Assembly (NCBI RefSeq): GCF_963259705.1 | Contig: NC_081861.1 | Coordinates: forward strand, 108,716,102-108,780,101 | Length of the DNA stretch: 64,000 bases | DNA from: Myotis daubentonii | Taxonomy: Eukaryota; Chordata; Mammalia; Chiroptera; Vespertilionidae | Direction of reading: 5' to 3' | In this document: positions 24,420 through 35,640 of the stretch, piece after piece | Numbering within the stretch: position 1 is the first letter of the stretch | Layout of the letters: each line of letters begins with the position of its first letter | Notes under the pieces: model-generated | What the model saw: the letters and a program-made list of their open reading frames with translations, nothing else | Told to the model about the DNA's origin: nothing | The model's database searches: none | Position numbers and translations under genes: made by a program

Positions 24420-24695
24420 AACAAGAATAGCACTTACTCTGTGACAGTCACCATTCTAAGCACTTTACCTTTGTTGTATATATTAACTCTTGCAATTTCA
24501 CAAAAACCTATGAGGAAGTACTGTTATTATTATTATTATTATTAACAATATTATTTTACAGATCAGGAAACTGAGGTGTGGAAAGGTTAAGTAATTTGCC
24601 TAACATCACCCAGCTGACTAAATTGCGGAACCAAAATTTGGACCCAGCCATTCTGGCTGCAGATTGCACTCCCTTAGCCACTCTGCTAGACTCCT
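24420..24695 (+). mobile_element. MIR SINE
   Basis: Core blocks ACTCTGTGACAGTCACCATTC, GATCAGGAAACTGAGG, GTTAAGTAATTTGCC and a final GCACTCCCTTAGCCACTCTGC match sense MIR. A (TTA)n run at 24522-24544 lies inside. Confidence 0.88.
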
Positions 24696-25327
24696 TTTTC
24701 AGAGAGGAATAACTGAATTTTGGCCTAAACAGACCTAATGGTTGTGGAGGAATTACTGTACAGTTGAATGCTAACTAGTCAGCAATCAATGAATAAAGTA
24801 GTGAATTATAAAGTAACAAATATCAGTACTCCTCCTGTGGCAATGGGATGTCTTGGGCTTATGTTCATTTTTTATAAAGTATTCCTCTTCATTGGTTGAA
24901 TGTAAGGCAAGAATTGTAAATGTCGAAAGTTTCTCAATAGTTTGGAATATGAAAATATATTTTATGCCCTTTTGTCTCACCTCAGAACTTAAAGATTTTA
25001 AATGTAAACTGTGAATGTTCTTACATTAACATTTCAAAGAAACGTAAACCTGCAATTTATGGTTTGTACCACCATATGGAGAATGGCTTAAAATCTGAGA
25101 TAAAAGCCTTGTCTAAGACTCAGATGAGATACCTTTTCTAATACTACAACCCTTTCCCCACTTTTTAAAATATTTTCCTATCTTGTTTATCAAAGATGCA
25201 ACTTATATTTAAAACATCTGAACTTTAAATTGTATTTTAAATTTAGTGTAGAGCAATAGTTTTTAAAGAAAAAGTCTAAGAATAGTGCAATGGTAAGATT
25301 TGGGTTTCTAGGATAATAACTGAATTT

Positions 25328-25770
25328 TATTTCCAGCTCAGACACTTCGTGTTTGTGTAACTTCGGACAAGTTAATCATTGTAAGCATGGGTTTCCTCAT
25401 CTGAGAAATGGGCATAATAATAGACTCTACTTCACAGAGCTGTCACAAAGATTAGATAAGATGATGTTCAGACAGCGATCAGGCTATCAATCCCCAGAAG
25501 GAAAGTAGGGGAGGGCGGGGGTAAGGGGAAGAGATCAACCGAAGGACTTGTATACATGTATATAAGCCAAACCAATGGACATGGACAACAGGGGGATGGG
25601 AGCATGAGTTGTGTGTGGGGGGGAGGTTGGGGGTTAATGGGGGGGGATGAGGACACATTTGTAATACCTTAACTAAAAAAAAAAAAAGATGATGTTCAGA
25701 TACTTTTTAGCACAGTGCTTTCATAAAGTAAGCATTCAATAAATGTTAATAACTTTATTATGAATATTTT
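25328..25770 (+). mobile_element. MIR SINE split by an L1 insertion
   Basis: TCCAGCTCAGACACTTC, CAAGTTAATCATTG and ATCTGAGAAATGGGCATAATAATAG are MIR. After the L1 insert the MIR end continues (GCACAGTGCTTTC, then AGCATTCAATAAATGTTAATA). Confidence 0.85.
25473..25685 (+). mobile_element. Short 5'-truncated L1 insertion with 15-bp target duplication
   Basis: L1 3' UTR only: GAAGGAAAGTAGGGGAGGGC..., a G-rich tract and a poly-A end. AAGATGATGTTCAGA is duplicated at 25458-25472 and 25686-25700, giving exact boundaries. A recent-looking insertion into an ancient MIR. Confidence 0.93.
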
Positions 25771-25980
25771 ACAGTTTATACAACTCACCCAACCCTAAGT
25801 TACTGGGAGTTGATTGTTAACTTCTAGATTGGCTTGGTGAGGAAGTGCCTGGAGCTGCTTATCTATATGAATTCAGTCAAACATGACTCAGTTACTTTTG
25901 TCTGGTTTATTTCAGCAAAATGCAGGGAAGGTCTTAACTCTGTTTTCAATAACAGAGCATTTAGAGTTCTTGCTTTCTTC

Positions 25981-26058
25981 TTTTTAAATTTATCTTTATT
26001 GTTGAAGGTATTACAGACATCCCTTCTTTTCCCCCCTTGACACCCTCCACCCCACACT
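25981..26058 (-). mobile_element. Very short L1 3' end insertion (antisense)
   Basis: TTTAAATTTATCTTTATTGTTGAAGGTATTACA is the reversed L1 3' end, followed by C-rich sequence. TTGCTTTCTT flanks both sides (25970-25979; 26059-26068), consistent with a severely truncated retrotransposition. Confidence 0.8.
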
Positions 26059-26068
26059 TTGCTTTCTT

Positions 26069-26494
26069 ATTCTTTACAGAAGAAAAATAACAATGACAGA
26101 AGGCAGTAACTGCCAGTGTTCTGAGGCTACTGGTAGTATAAATACACTCAAGTTTATATTTTCCCCACATTAGCAAAAGATATCTATTTCTCTATTATCC
26201 AAGGTGAAGAGGGGTATCTTCTCTCTTTTCTCTCAAGTCAGCACTTGCTATTTTTGCATATTTTGTAAATGTACTCATTAACTCTGTATAGTTTTCATAT
26301 ATCTCAGCAATGATTTGTAATAGTGATCTCAGTGACATGCTCACTCAATTAAGGTACTCTTACATAAAACAAAATATGTAGAATAAAAATATTTAATAAG
26401 GTTTCAAACAGATTTAAATTTTCATTATAATTTCATAATACATTCATTACAAATGTATTGCCAATAAATTCCTTAGTGTTCATAGAAGCAAAGA
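26069..26494. other. Intergenic DNA, nothing recognised
   Basis: AT-rich sequence between two L1 insertions. No gene or classified repeat seen. Confidence 0.5.
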
Positions 26495-27049
26495 TAAAAC
26501 AGTATAAATTTTTTTGTACTGATTTTTTTTTATTATTAGTTAAGGTATTACAAATGTGTCCTCATCCCCCCCATTAACCCCCAACCTCCCCCCCACACAC
26601 AAACTCATGCTCTCATCCCCCCATTGTCCATGTCCATTAGTTTGGCTTATATACATGTATACAAGTCCTTCTGTTGATCTCTTCCCCTTAGCCCCGCCCT
26701 CCCCTACTTTCCTTCTGGGGATTGATAGCCTGATCGCTGTTTCTCAGTCTTTGGGTCTGTCCCTTTTCATCAGTCTATGTTGTTCTCTATAATCCACAAA
26801 TGAGTGAGATCATGTGGTATTTATCTTTCTCTGACTGGCTTATTTCACTTAGCATAATGCTCTTCAGTTCCATCCATGCTGTTGCAAAAGGTAAGAGTTC
26901 CTTTTTTTTTTTTTTTTACCACAGCATAGTATTCCATTGTGTATATGCACCACAGTTTTCTAATCCACTCATCTGCTGATGGGCACTTAGGCTGTTTCCA
27001 AATCTTAGCTATGGTGAATTGTGCTGCTATGAACATAGGGGTGCATATT

Positions 27050-27794
27050 TGCCGGAAGCCGGTCCATCCTTGCTGTTTCAAGGGACCTGGCATATATGGA
27101 ATACTGTTCTTAATATGTTTGCTCACCTTCTTGGCGCTGTGTTTTAACCAAGGTCACCTCTCCAAGAAAGGTTGTTTCCACAGGTAGGGATTTTCCCCTG
27201 AAGTTAGGGAGGGAATAAAACCTTTTAACTAAGTGCCAGGTGGGTAATTAATCACTTTAACTACAAACAATCATGCTTAAGCTGCATAATCTTTACTCTC
27301 TGGAATGGAGATAAGAAACGCCCTAACCTTTGTAATAGAGATTGATAGGATTGAATCAACTGGTATAAATACAGATGTAACAAGACAGAAAGACACAGAA
27401 CTGAGAACACAGGGCTTGGAAGACAGGACCAAGAGAGACAGAGCCTAGGCACAGAACCTACACAGAACGTTCTCTAGAGACAGAAGAACTTCGCTGGAGA
27501 GAGCATGCCGGAGGATCCTGGACAGGGACTGGCCTCGGAGCTCGGAGGCAAAGCCTGGCAAGAGAGCATGGCAGGGGATCCTGGACTGAACCTGACTGCG
27601 GAGATTGGCAGGAGAGCCTGACTGGAACCTGGTGACTGAACCTGGCTGGAGAACCTACAGAACCTGGCAATAGAACCAGGCAAGAGAACCCAACCATGCT
27701 GATCAACTGAACGCTGTCTCCGTGTCATTCCTTCTTCGCCGACTCCGACCACACCTTTGGGGACCCCTGGACCTGCTGGGGTTGGACCCCAGCA
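27050..27794 (+). mobile_element. 5' LTR of the mini-provirus
   Basis: TGCCGG...CCCAGCA, 745 bp. It contains a TATA box (TATAAAT, 27364-27370) and an AATAAA upstream at about 27213. The U5-side half is built from imperfect repeats of the form GAACCTGGCTGGAGA. Homologous to the solo LTR at 14981-15776. Confidence 0.9.
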
Positions 27795-27796
27795 AA

Positions 27797-27814
27797 TGGC
27801 GCCCGAACAGGGAC
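27797..27814 (+). promoter_or_regulatory. Primer-binding site, tRNA-Lys type
   Basis: TGGCGCCCGAACAGGGAC lies two bases after the LTR terminal CA and is complementary to the 3' end of tRNA-Lys (UUU), the primer of many lenti- and betaretroviruses. Confidence 0.93.
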
Positions 27815-28040
27815 CCCTAGGTAAGCCCCATTATCAGGACCGATAAGACTCCACCGTAGGAAGAGGGTGGATAGTCTTCGCCGACTCCGTCCACACCTTT
27901 GGGAACCCCTGGAACAGGATTCCCATAGGTAAGCCCCCCCCCATTGAGAACCCCCACATTCGGGACGGATAGGACTCCACCAGGGTGCTGCAAACCCCCC
28001 TACAGAGGATAAGTAGGGTAAGAAGGTGGATAGTACAGAA

Positions 28041-28206
28041 CTTAGATTGAGAAGATGTGCCATGCTGAGTCCAAAGAAAGAAGACTCTGTATTGATTCTT
28101 AGATTGAGATGTGCCATACTGAGTCCAAAGAAAGAAGACTCTGTATTGATCTTTAGATTAAGAAGATGTGCCATACTGAGTCTAAAGAAATAAGACTCTA
28201 TATTAA
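28041..28206 (+). repeat. Triplicated gag start region, about 55-bp units
   Basis: Three tandem units (28041-28096, 28097-28150, 28151-28206) each contain CTTAGATT..., ATGTGCCAT(A/G)CTGAGTC and GACTCT(G/A)TATT. The third unit runs into the matrix-like reading frame, so the repeated segment covers the gag initiation region. Confidence 0.8.
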
Positions 28207-28345
28207 ACTTTTAACACATATGCTTGCTAGCAGAGGAATTAAGGTTACTCCCAGTCAGACAGAACATTTTATACAAGAAGTATGTCCATGCTTTTCTGAG
28301 GAAGGAAAGGTAAATGTAATGGCATGGGAGAAGGTAGGCCCAAGG
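28166..28345 (+). pseudogene. Remnant of retroviral gag (matrix N-terminus)
   Basis: A short open stretch beginning at the ATG at 28166 has the spacing and residue pattern of the first part of a betaretroviral matrix domain, including an SRGIKV...FIQEVCPCF-like helix and an EEG turn. About 60 residues in, the similarity ends and unrelated sequence follows up to the polypurine tract. The Gag precursor would assemble capsids. This remnant cannot. Confidence 0.6.
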
Positions 28346-28537
28346 AGCCTTATCCTTAACCCCACTGCAGCCTTTCCACCCCGGGAAAGTGCAGGATTGG
28401 CAAGCTCTCCCTGGGGTGATAGATCAGGACTCAGGTAATAGCGGAAAGCGCCAATCCTACTCTTAAAATGGATACAAGAGAGCATTTCAGGTTTTTCTTT
28501 TTAATGCCTGCTTTTAAAAAATAAAAAAGGGGGAATT

Positions 28538-29071
28538 TGCCGGGAGCCGGTCCATGATTGCTGTTTCAAGGGACCTGGCATATATGGCATACTTTTCTTA
28601 ATATGTTTGCTCACCTTCTTGGCACTATGTGTTTTAACCCAGGTCTCCTCTCTGAGAAAGGTTGTTTCCCCAGGTAGGGATTTTCCCCTGTAGAATTCAG
28701 AAGACAGAACCTACGCGGAACCTGGAGATGGAGGATCTTCGCTGGAGAGAAGATGGCAAGGGATCCTGGACTGAACCTGACTGCAGAGGTTGGCAAGAGA
28801 GCCTGACTAGAACCTGGTGACCGAACCTGGCTGGAGATCTCAGACAGAACCTGGCTGGAGAGCCTAGTGAGGGAACATGGCCACAGAACTTCCCTGGAGA
28901 TCCAAAGCAGAACCTCTCTGGAGATCCAGACCAGAACTTGGCTGGAGATCCTGGCTAGAGATCCTGGCTAGGCTGCTGATCAACTGAACACTGTCTCCGT
29001 GTCCTTCCTTCTTCGCCGACTCCGTCTACGCCTTTGGGAACCCCTGGACCTGCTGGGGTTGGACCCCGGCA
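28538..29071 (+). mobile_element. 3' LTR of the mini-provirus, internally deleted
   Basis: 534 bp against 745 bp for the 5' LTR. After GATTTTCCCCTG (ending 28689) the sequence jumps to the repeat-rich part, skipping the segment equivalent to about 27200-27440, which includes the TATA box. A polypurine tract (AAAAAAGGGGGAA, about 28523-28535) precedes it. The missing promoter means this LTR is not a normal promoter. Confidence 0.85.
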
Positions 29072-29132
29072 CATATATCCTTTCTAATTGGCGTAAAACA
29101 GTATAAATTTATCACACTTAAAGAAGCTTTTG

Positions 29133-30190
29133 GTATAGAGTTTCCTCAAAAAGTTAAAAACGGGACTACCACTTGACCCAGTAATCCCACTTCTAGGAAT
29201 ATATTCCAAGAAACTAGAAACACCAATCAGAAGGGACATATGTACCCCTATGTTCATAGCAGAACAATTTATAAATGCTAAGATTTGGAAACAACCTAAG
29301 TGCCCATCAGCAGATGAGTGGGTTAAAAAACTGTGGTACATCTACACAATGGAATACTATGCTGCTATAAAAAAGAAGGAACTTTTACCATTTGCAACAG
29401 CATGGATGGAACTGGAGAGCATCATGCAAAGCGAAATAAGCCAGTTGGAGAAAGATAAATATCACATGATCTCATTCATATGTGGGATATAATGAACAAC
29501 ATAAACTGATTAACAAAAATAGATCCAGAGACAAGGGAACAATGAACAGAGCCTCCAACCCCAGAGAGAAGGTAGGGAAAGGGGGAGGCGGTTAGAGAGC
29601 AACCAAAGGACTTGTATACATGCATATTAACATAACTAATGGACACAGACACTGGGGCAATGGGGGCTTACCCTCAGGGGTGGGAGTGGGGGGGTCAATT
29701 GGGGAAAAAGGAAACATGTGTAATACTTTATTATTATTTTTTAAATTTCTTTATTGATCAAGTTATTAAATATGTGTCCTTATCCCCATATTACCCCCCA
29801 AACTCCCCTCTCATGCCCTCACCCTCCTGATGTCTATGCCCATTGGTTAGGCCTATATGCTTGCATATAAGTCCTTTGGTTGGTCTCTCCCCCCTACCCC
29901 CACCCTCCCCTTCCTTCTCTCTGAGGTTTGACAGTCTGATCAATGCTTCTCTGTCTCTGGATCTGTTTTTGTTCATCAGATTATGTTGTTCATTATATTC
30001 CATAAACGAGTGAGATCATGTGATATTTATCTTTCTCTGACTGGCTTATTTCACTTAGCATAATGCTCTCCAGTTCCATCTATGCTATTGCAAATGATAA
30101 GAATTCCTTCTTTTTTACCTCAGCATATTATTCCATTGTGTAGATGTACCCATGTGTAATACTTTAAACAATAAAAAATTAAAAAATAAT
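29133..30190 (+). mobile_element. L1 3' end, split by a second, antisense L1
   Basis: Sense L1 from GAGTTTCCTCAAAAAG near 29139 runs to the tail at about 29730, and the last tail segment reappears at 30151-30190 (CATGTGTAATACTTTAAACAATAAA). The intervening 29731-30150 is a reversed L1 3' end. Confidence 0.9.
29731..30150 (-). mobile_element. 5'-truncated L1 (antisense) nested in an L1 tail
   Basis: Reversed L1 3' UTR and ORF2 end. The 16-bp duplication CATGTGTAATACTTTA at 29715-29730 and 30151-30166 gives precise ends. Confidence 0.93.
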
Positions 30191-30265
30191 TCTTAACTAA
30201 TCAGAGAAACCAGTCATCACTAAAAAGATCCAAAAACTACTAATGAGCAAAACCATCATTCTTTT

Positions 30266-30483
30266 TTTTTTTTAATTTTAATCCTTAGCCAAGGGCATGC
30301 TCATTGATTTTAGAGAGAGTAAGGGAGAGAGAGAGAAACTTCAATCAGTTGCCTCTTGCTTACAACCCAACCAGGGACTGAACACAAAACTTAGGTAGAT
30401 ATGTGCCCTGACCTGGAATTGAATCTGAGACCTTTTGTTGCAAAAGAAGACACTTTAAACAACTGTGCCACACTGGCCAGTGT
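30266..30483 (-). mobile_element. tRNA-derived SINE (antisense)
   Basis: Reversed tail, body (GAGAGAGAAACTTCAATCAG) and head (GCCACACTGGCCAG). The 17-bp duplication AAAACCATCATTCTTTT / AAAATCATCATTCTTTT (30249-30265; 30484-30500) has one mismatch. Confidence 0.9.
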
Positions 30484-30589
30484 AAAATCATCATTCTTTT
30501 AACAAAAAAATATTCATTTCATGAATATCAACCCCTTAGATTCTGCATCAGATTTGGTAATAATGAACATTTATATATCCTAATAGCTT

Positions 30590-32650
30590 ATAGATGACTA
30601 TTATATAGCCATTCATTTAATAAACATGTGTGAGCTAGGCACCATTGTTGGCACTTGAAATAACATATTGATTAAGATGCAGGTGATCTCTGACCTTACT
30701 GAATTTATTTTAGAAAAGGACCAAAGACTATAACATGAGGCACATGTTTTTATTGCATTAAAAGAGGCACAAAATGCTATGAGAGTTCAGAAGATAAATA
30801 ATCCATTCCTGGCTGGGAAAAAGAGAATGAGGGGGATCTTTGTGGAAGTAAATTGCAGTATAATCTTAGGAAGGTTAGGAATTGGATGGGTGGAGATGAG
30901 TAGGAGTGCAGCAACATATTCAATGTGGAAAGAATGACAGAAGTATTAGCATCAGGGTGAGAAGATATACGGTAAGAGGTTTGAGAGTAGTGGAAAGTAA
31001 TACGCATTTGCTAGTACACAGACAACATGTCAGACTATTGCAGGAAAGGATGAAAGGTAAATAATCGAAGGAGTAAATGTCACTCTAAAGAGTTTGGCAT
31101 TTATTTCCTAGCCAGAGGAGTAGTAATATAAAGATTTTTAAATAGCAGAGTGAAACTTTAAAAAAATAACCTGACATACTAGCTAGATTGGAGAAGAAAA
31201 TGTCTTAGATATATTAAGATGTAATTGTGGTAATAATACAAACAGTGAATAATCGACAAAACTAAGGTAGCAACATTGCGAATGGAAAAGAATGGAAGTG
31301 AAAAATATTGCTGAGAGTGATTTCACAAAATTTACTAATTGGTTGAGGGTATAATATGTACAGAGAAATAAAAAGGTGTCTCCCAAGTTTCTATATCAGG
31401 TGACTAGATGCATGAAGAAAGAATTATGACATATCAAAAATGAAATAACAGAGAACAGACTTGAAGGGAGTAAGATAATCAGTTTTGGGCATGCTGATTT
31501 TGAGGTGACCATGGGACATGCAAGTGGAAACGGATAATTCTCCAGGATAGCTTTAAGAAAGTTAGAAATAAGATTTTGGGTAATCTGTAAAGTGGTGGTT
31601 GTTGAAGCTGTAGAAAGTTGATGAAATTGCCACAAGTAAGAGTATAGACATTAGGAATTTTAATATTTAGTTTCAAGAGCAAGGATATGAAAAGGAAAAT
31701 GTGTAGGAAAGAGGAGAAATATTGTTAGGGAGTCATAAAAGCCAAAGGATAGGTGTTCAAGAATGATGCTGGTAGTGTAAAAAGCTGCAGAACAGCAAAG
31801 GATGAGGATTTAGAAAAAGGCTTTGGATTTGGCATTTAAGAGATCAATGATTACCTCTTTGTTAAAGTAGTTTCAGCCAAGTATTCAACTTAAAAACCCA
31901 ACTGCAAAAAGTTAAGGTACGAAAGTTTGTTTAGTAAGGAAAAAGAGAAACAATTGTAGATTTTTCAAAGAGTGTGTGAAAAGTTGTTAGCTGGGTCTGA
32001 AAATCTCACTCACATCAGAATCACAGGGCTTGTTAAAATGCAGATTGCTGGGCCTCACTCCTAGAATTTCCAGTTCAGTAGGTTTTGGGATGGGGCCCCA
32101 CAATATTATTTATATCAAATAATCAGGCAATGGTGATATTGGTGGCCCACACTTTGATAGCCACCGGTTAGGGTTGAAGAAAGTTTTTTTGTCTCAAGAA
32201 TTCCTAGCCTTGAACATTTTCAATAATAAAAGAGGAAAGAGCAAGTAGAGAGGGAGAGATTTGAGATGCCAAAGACAGTGGTAGGAATAAAACTGCTAGA
32301 TTACTGCCTTGCAGGAAGTGAGAGGTGTCAAGAGCATCAATGAAGGGAAGTAGGAGAGGATGAGAGAGGATATGGAATAGGTTTTTGTAGGAGGGGAGAG
32401 GGGAGGATGAGGGAGCTCCCGTTGAATAACTGTGGTAAAATCAGAGAAGTGAGAGGCAATAGCTGATGAGAGTGAGGGGCAGGGTGACTTGCAAAGAGGA
32501 GAAAAGAGTTAGAGTAGCTGCTGCAGGGAATTCAATGGGGAGTGAGCAAAATGAATGAAAGGATAGCAGTGGGAGTCCAGCTAAAGTTAGAATGGCTTGA
32601 ATTTGAACAGTTAAAAGCCTAAGATTTAAAAGGGAACAATACATTGAAAG
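30590..32650 (-). mobile_element. Diverged L2 LINE (antisense), interrupted by MER5A
   Basis: CATTCATTTAATAAACATGTGTGAGCTAGGCACCATTG is the reversed L2 pattern. It is followed by long purine-rich antisense L2-like sequence (AGAGGAAAGAGCAAGTAGAG, GCTGCAGGGAATTCAATGG) to about 32650. Heavily mutated. Boundaries and continuity need alignment. Confidence 0.55.
31990..32170 (+). mobile_element. MER5A hAT-Charlie element
   Basis: CACATCAGAATCACAGGGCTTGTTAAAATGCAGATTGCTGGGCC, then GGATGGGGCCCCACAATATT and GTGGCCCACACTTTGATAGCC, match the MER5A layout. Placental-age relic. Confidence 0.75.
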
Positions 32651-35640
32651 ACATAGATGGAATTTAAAATCTACCTATCTCCTTTTCCCCTAGAACTGTG
32701 TATATAAGGGTATGATATGTTAAGAGTTGGCACGTGCTTATATTTTATGAGGTGTTTTGAGTGTTTCTTTTTTAAATATTTAATTAGTAAAAGTTCATTG
32801 TTCATTTAAGAATCTGACTTTAACGCTACTCCTTGGGGTTTGACAGTTTTTTTCTCGCTCCAGTGGTCCCACATCGGATTGAATGCAAAAGAGAATTTAT
32901 TTGGTAGAAGTTCATTTTATACAGTTTCCTGAAAACCAAAACAAAAAACACACACCCCTATACCATATATTCCATTCAGTAGGGTATATCTATAGGTTTT
33001 AGCCAGTTAAATTCTTGATTATGTGAATGCTTATATTTCACGTTTATTGCCTTGCCCAATTAATTTCCCTTTATTGTTTATCTAAAAATGAACCATAGAG
33101 GGCTGGCTCCTAAGAAGTACTGATTAGAGGCCATATTACAGGTTTTAACCTCAGTTGGCTGCCGGTTTCAAATAATTCTATTAATTACCTTGGGTTTTGC
33201 TCGAATGCCCATTCTGAAAACAAGCTCCTTCAAATGGTTCTGGATATTTTGCAATCCCACATAAGATTGCCAATGTATTTATTTTTAATTAGAAGAGTAT
33301 CTGTATTTAATTGACAATGCCAAACAGTGGAATATTTTGCCAAAAGTCACAAATGAGCACAACTCTCCATCCAAATTGAGTATGAATTAGGAGAAAATAT
33401 CAATTGCTAATTAAATCCCGGAAGATTACAATATTTCAGTGTATGAGAAGCTACACTTAGGCCCCAAATCACTCTGTTGGAATTGTGGCATCTAGAATTT
33501 CTTGTTTTTGATGAGACATGATATCAACTTGTACTAAGTTTGTTCTTATTTGCTGGGGTGCTTTGCTCTTATCTGGAAATAATTCACAAACCTTGAAGTT
33601 CTAGCGAAGTGCCTCTCTCCACTTATTTTTTATATTGCTTCATGCAATTCTAACTTACAGAGTGTTGATACACAAGGCTTCCGCTGGCCTTGTAGAAACC
33701 CACTCTTATTTAGAAATATATTTGGCTTATGGACAATATTGAAGTTAGAAGAGATATAAACAAATTCTCTATGTGTAATATGATTGTCTCAATCTCAGAG
33801 CATATATACAAATAAAAGTAGAAATAGCAGTAATAGAAATAACAATCAAAATATGAAGAAAACCCAAGGAGGCAACACTCAGCCTCTTAGATCTAAATGA
33901 CTACATCTTTAAATTACAAGTATACCTTCAGACAATTACCAAGTCTATTTTGTAGAAGACTGCAAATGGGAGGGAATTCAAATAATGAAACCAAGGGTCT
34001 TTTGTGTGCTGAATGCGTGAGCTTTAACATTCAATGACCAATTGCTAACTTTAGTCTCTCATATTTCTACTAGAATTTGAACTTTAATCTCTAGTGTTAA
34101 TTAAAATATTACTACATCTCTGATAGATCATGTTAAATATATGACATCTAATCCTAGCCTTTTCTAAAGTTGTCAAAGTACATTTGTTTCTCAGTAAAAC
34201 AAATGATTGCAGCCAGAAATATTCTATCTTTCCTTTTTATATTTTAGAATTTCTTAAATTTGAAACATCAAAACATCTGTTTAATGCCCTATTTCTGAAA
34301 ACTCCAAATCCCTCTGCAAATAAAAAGGATGTGATAATGTGAGCACAGCAATATACTGTTTTTTTTTTAATGCAATTAATTTTAAGAAAAAACAACAACC
34401 TTTTTCCTTTAAAGCCAAACTTATTCACCTGGAAATTACAATAATAATAAATTATCAGAGGTAAGTTGCCTCAACACACAGCCTGATATCCATTACTGCA
34501 AAACACCTGTTGAACACAATTTGGGATTTATCTTTAAAAAACTGGTAAATACAAACATTGCTGTCAGAGCTTTTCTATTCTCTTTTAAAAACCTCTACTT
34601 TTTGTTGAAGTTTTTCCTGCCTCTGCTATCTCTTCTCAATTGTGCCTTTTTTGCTCCTTTTCATTCTCTTCCCACAATAGTAGCAAACTAGTAAGTAAAG
34701 ACGATTTAATAGCTTTCAAAAGATTTTTTTGTTCCTGGATGTATGCATTGCAGTCAGTTATGTTGGAGTTTCTTACCATTCAGTTCCAAAAGCAACCATC
34801 ATTACAATTGCTTTGTATTCGACTCCACACAACTAAGAATTGAAACAGTATGAAGGGTCTTAAAGGGTAGTTCTTACTATTTGGTTAATGAAATGGCAAA
34901 AGGTGGAAATATGTTGGAGAGAGAGGCAGAAAAATCCAATTTTAATATTGATGTCTTATTAAGGGAGAAAAAAAAAACCCTCCTCACTCCTCTTTGATAC
35001 TACTAAGTACAAGAAGAGCTGAATAAAATTTAATAATTTTTCTAAAATTATTTACATTCCAGAAAGATATTGGAGAAATTGCTTTATCTCTATCGCCGGT
35101 AATGTTTTGTAAAGAAATGAAGCATGGATTTCACTTTCTGAGTAACAGCTTCTAGAGGAATGAAGGACCGGAAAGGAAACAACTTTATTGCAGAGAATCA
35201 AAGTTGGGCAAGGAGTATTAAAACAAATTTGCTACAGTGATCTAACCACCATATGCCATGTGAAAAAGTCCATGCCTTTTCCCTGGAATGTACCTTTTCT
35301 GGACATTTTGCTTATTATTATCTCTTGTAGTGCTTTCAGGCACTTGAGAAGTGAGAGGAATCTTGAGCTCAGGGCGAGGATTTATAATCATCACGAAAGC
35401 CCATAGTCTAGAGAAGAAAACTCAATATTAAAGAGCGCAAATTCTTTCTCTTTTCTCTAGGGAGGGTCTTACGTTATAAGGGAACTTTCCCTATCAATTT
35501 TAGTTCGGGCAGGGCAATGCTGAAATTAAGGGACGGTGACACAGAAAGCCAACTCTGTGCAGGACAGTGGCGGAAGTGCTGTACAATGAGGTGTCTGTCA
35601 CCCACAAACCAAGTCACTCTGCCTGCTTTCCACCGTGTTC
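32651..35640. other. Low-repeat DNA upstream of DACH2
   Basis: About 3 kb with no recognised transposon and no coding exon. 33091-33480 stands out for dense homeodomain-type TAAT cores (TTAATTAC, TTTTAATTAG, GCTAATTAAATC) and a lack of repeat ancestry, and may be a conserved element. Confidence 0.5.

Larger units (their letters stand above)
27050..29071 (+). mobile_element. Mini-provirus: class II endogenous retrovirus with nearly all coding sequence deleted
   Basis: Two LTRs (27050-27794 and 28538-29071) flank only about 743 bp. Retained parts are a tRNA-Lys-type primer-binding site, a leader with GTAAGC donor-like sites, a short remnant of the start of gag, and a polypurine tract. Flanking hexamers CATATT (27044-27049) and CATATA (29072-29077) are a 6-bp target duplication with one mismatch, so it integrated as a unit and is not an assembly join. 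No pol or env is present. It could only have moved with proteins supplied in trans, or lost its interior after integration. Confidence 0.9.
26512..29093 (-). mobile_element. 5'-truncated L1 (antisense) containing a nested endogenous retrovirus
   Basis: Reversed L1 3' UTR and ORF2 end occupy 26512-27049, and the last L1 bases resume at 29078-29093 after the retroviral insert (CATATATCCTTTCTAATTGG). The 17-bp duplication TAAAACAGTATAAATTT at 26495-26511 and 29094-29110 flanks the complete structure. This proves that the L1 went in first and the retrovirus second. Confidence 0.93.

Noticed and set aside
28166..28438. Possible intact retroviral Gag gene
   Set aside because: Only the first part resembles a matrix domain. 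The rest is unrelated sequence after an internal deletion.
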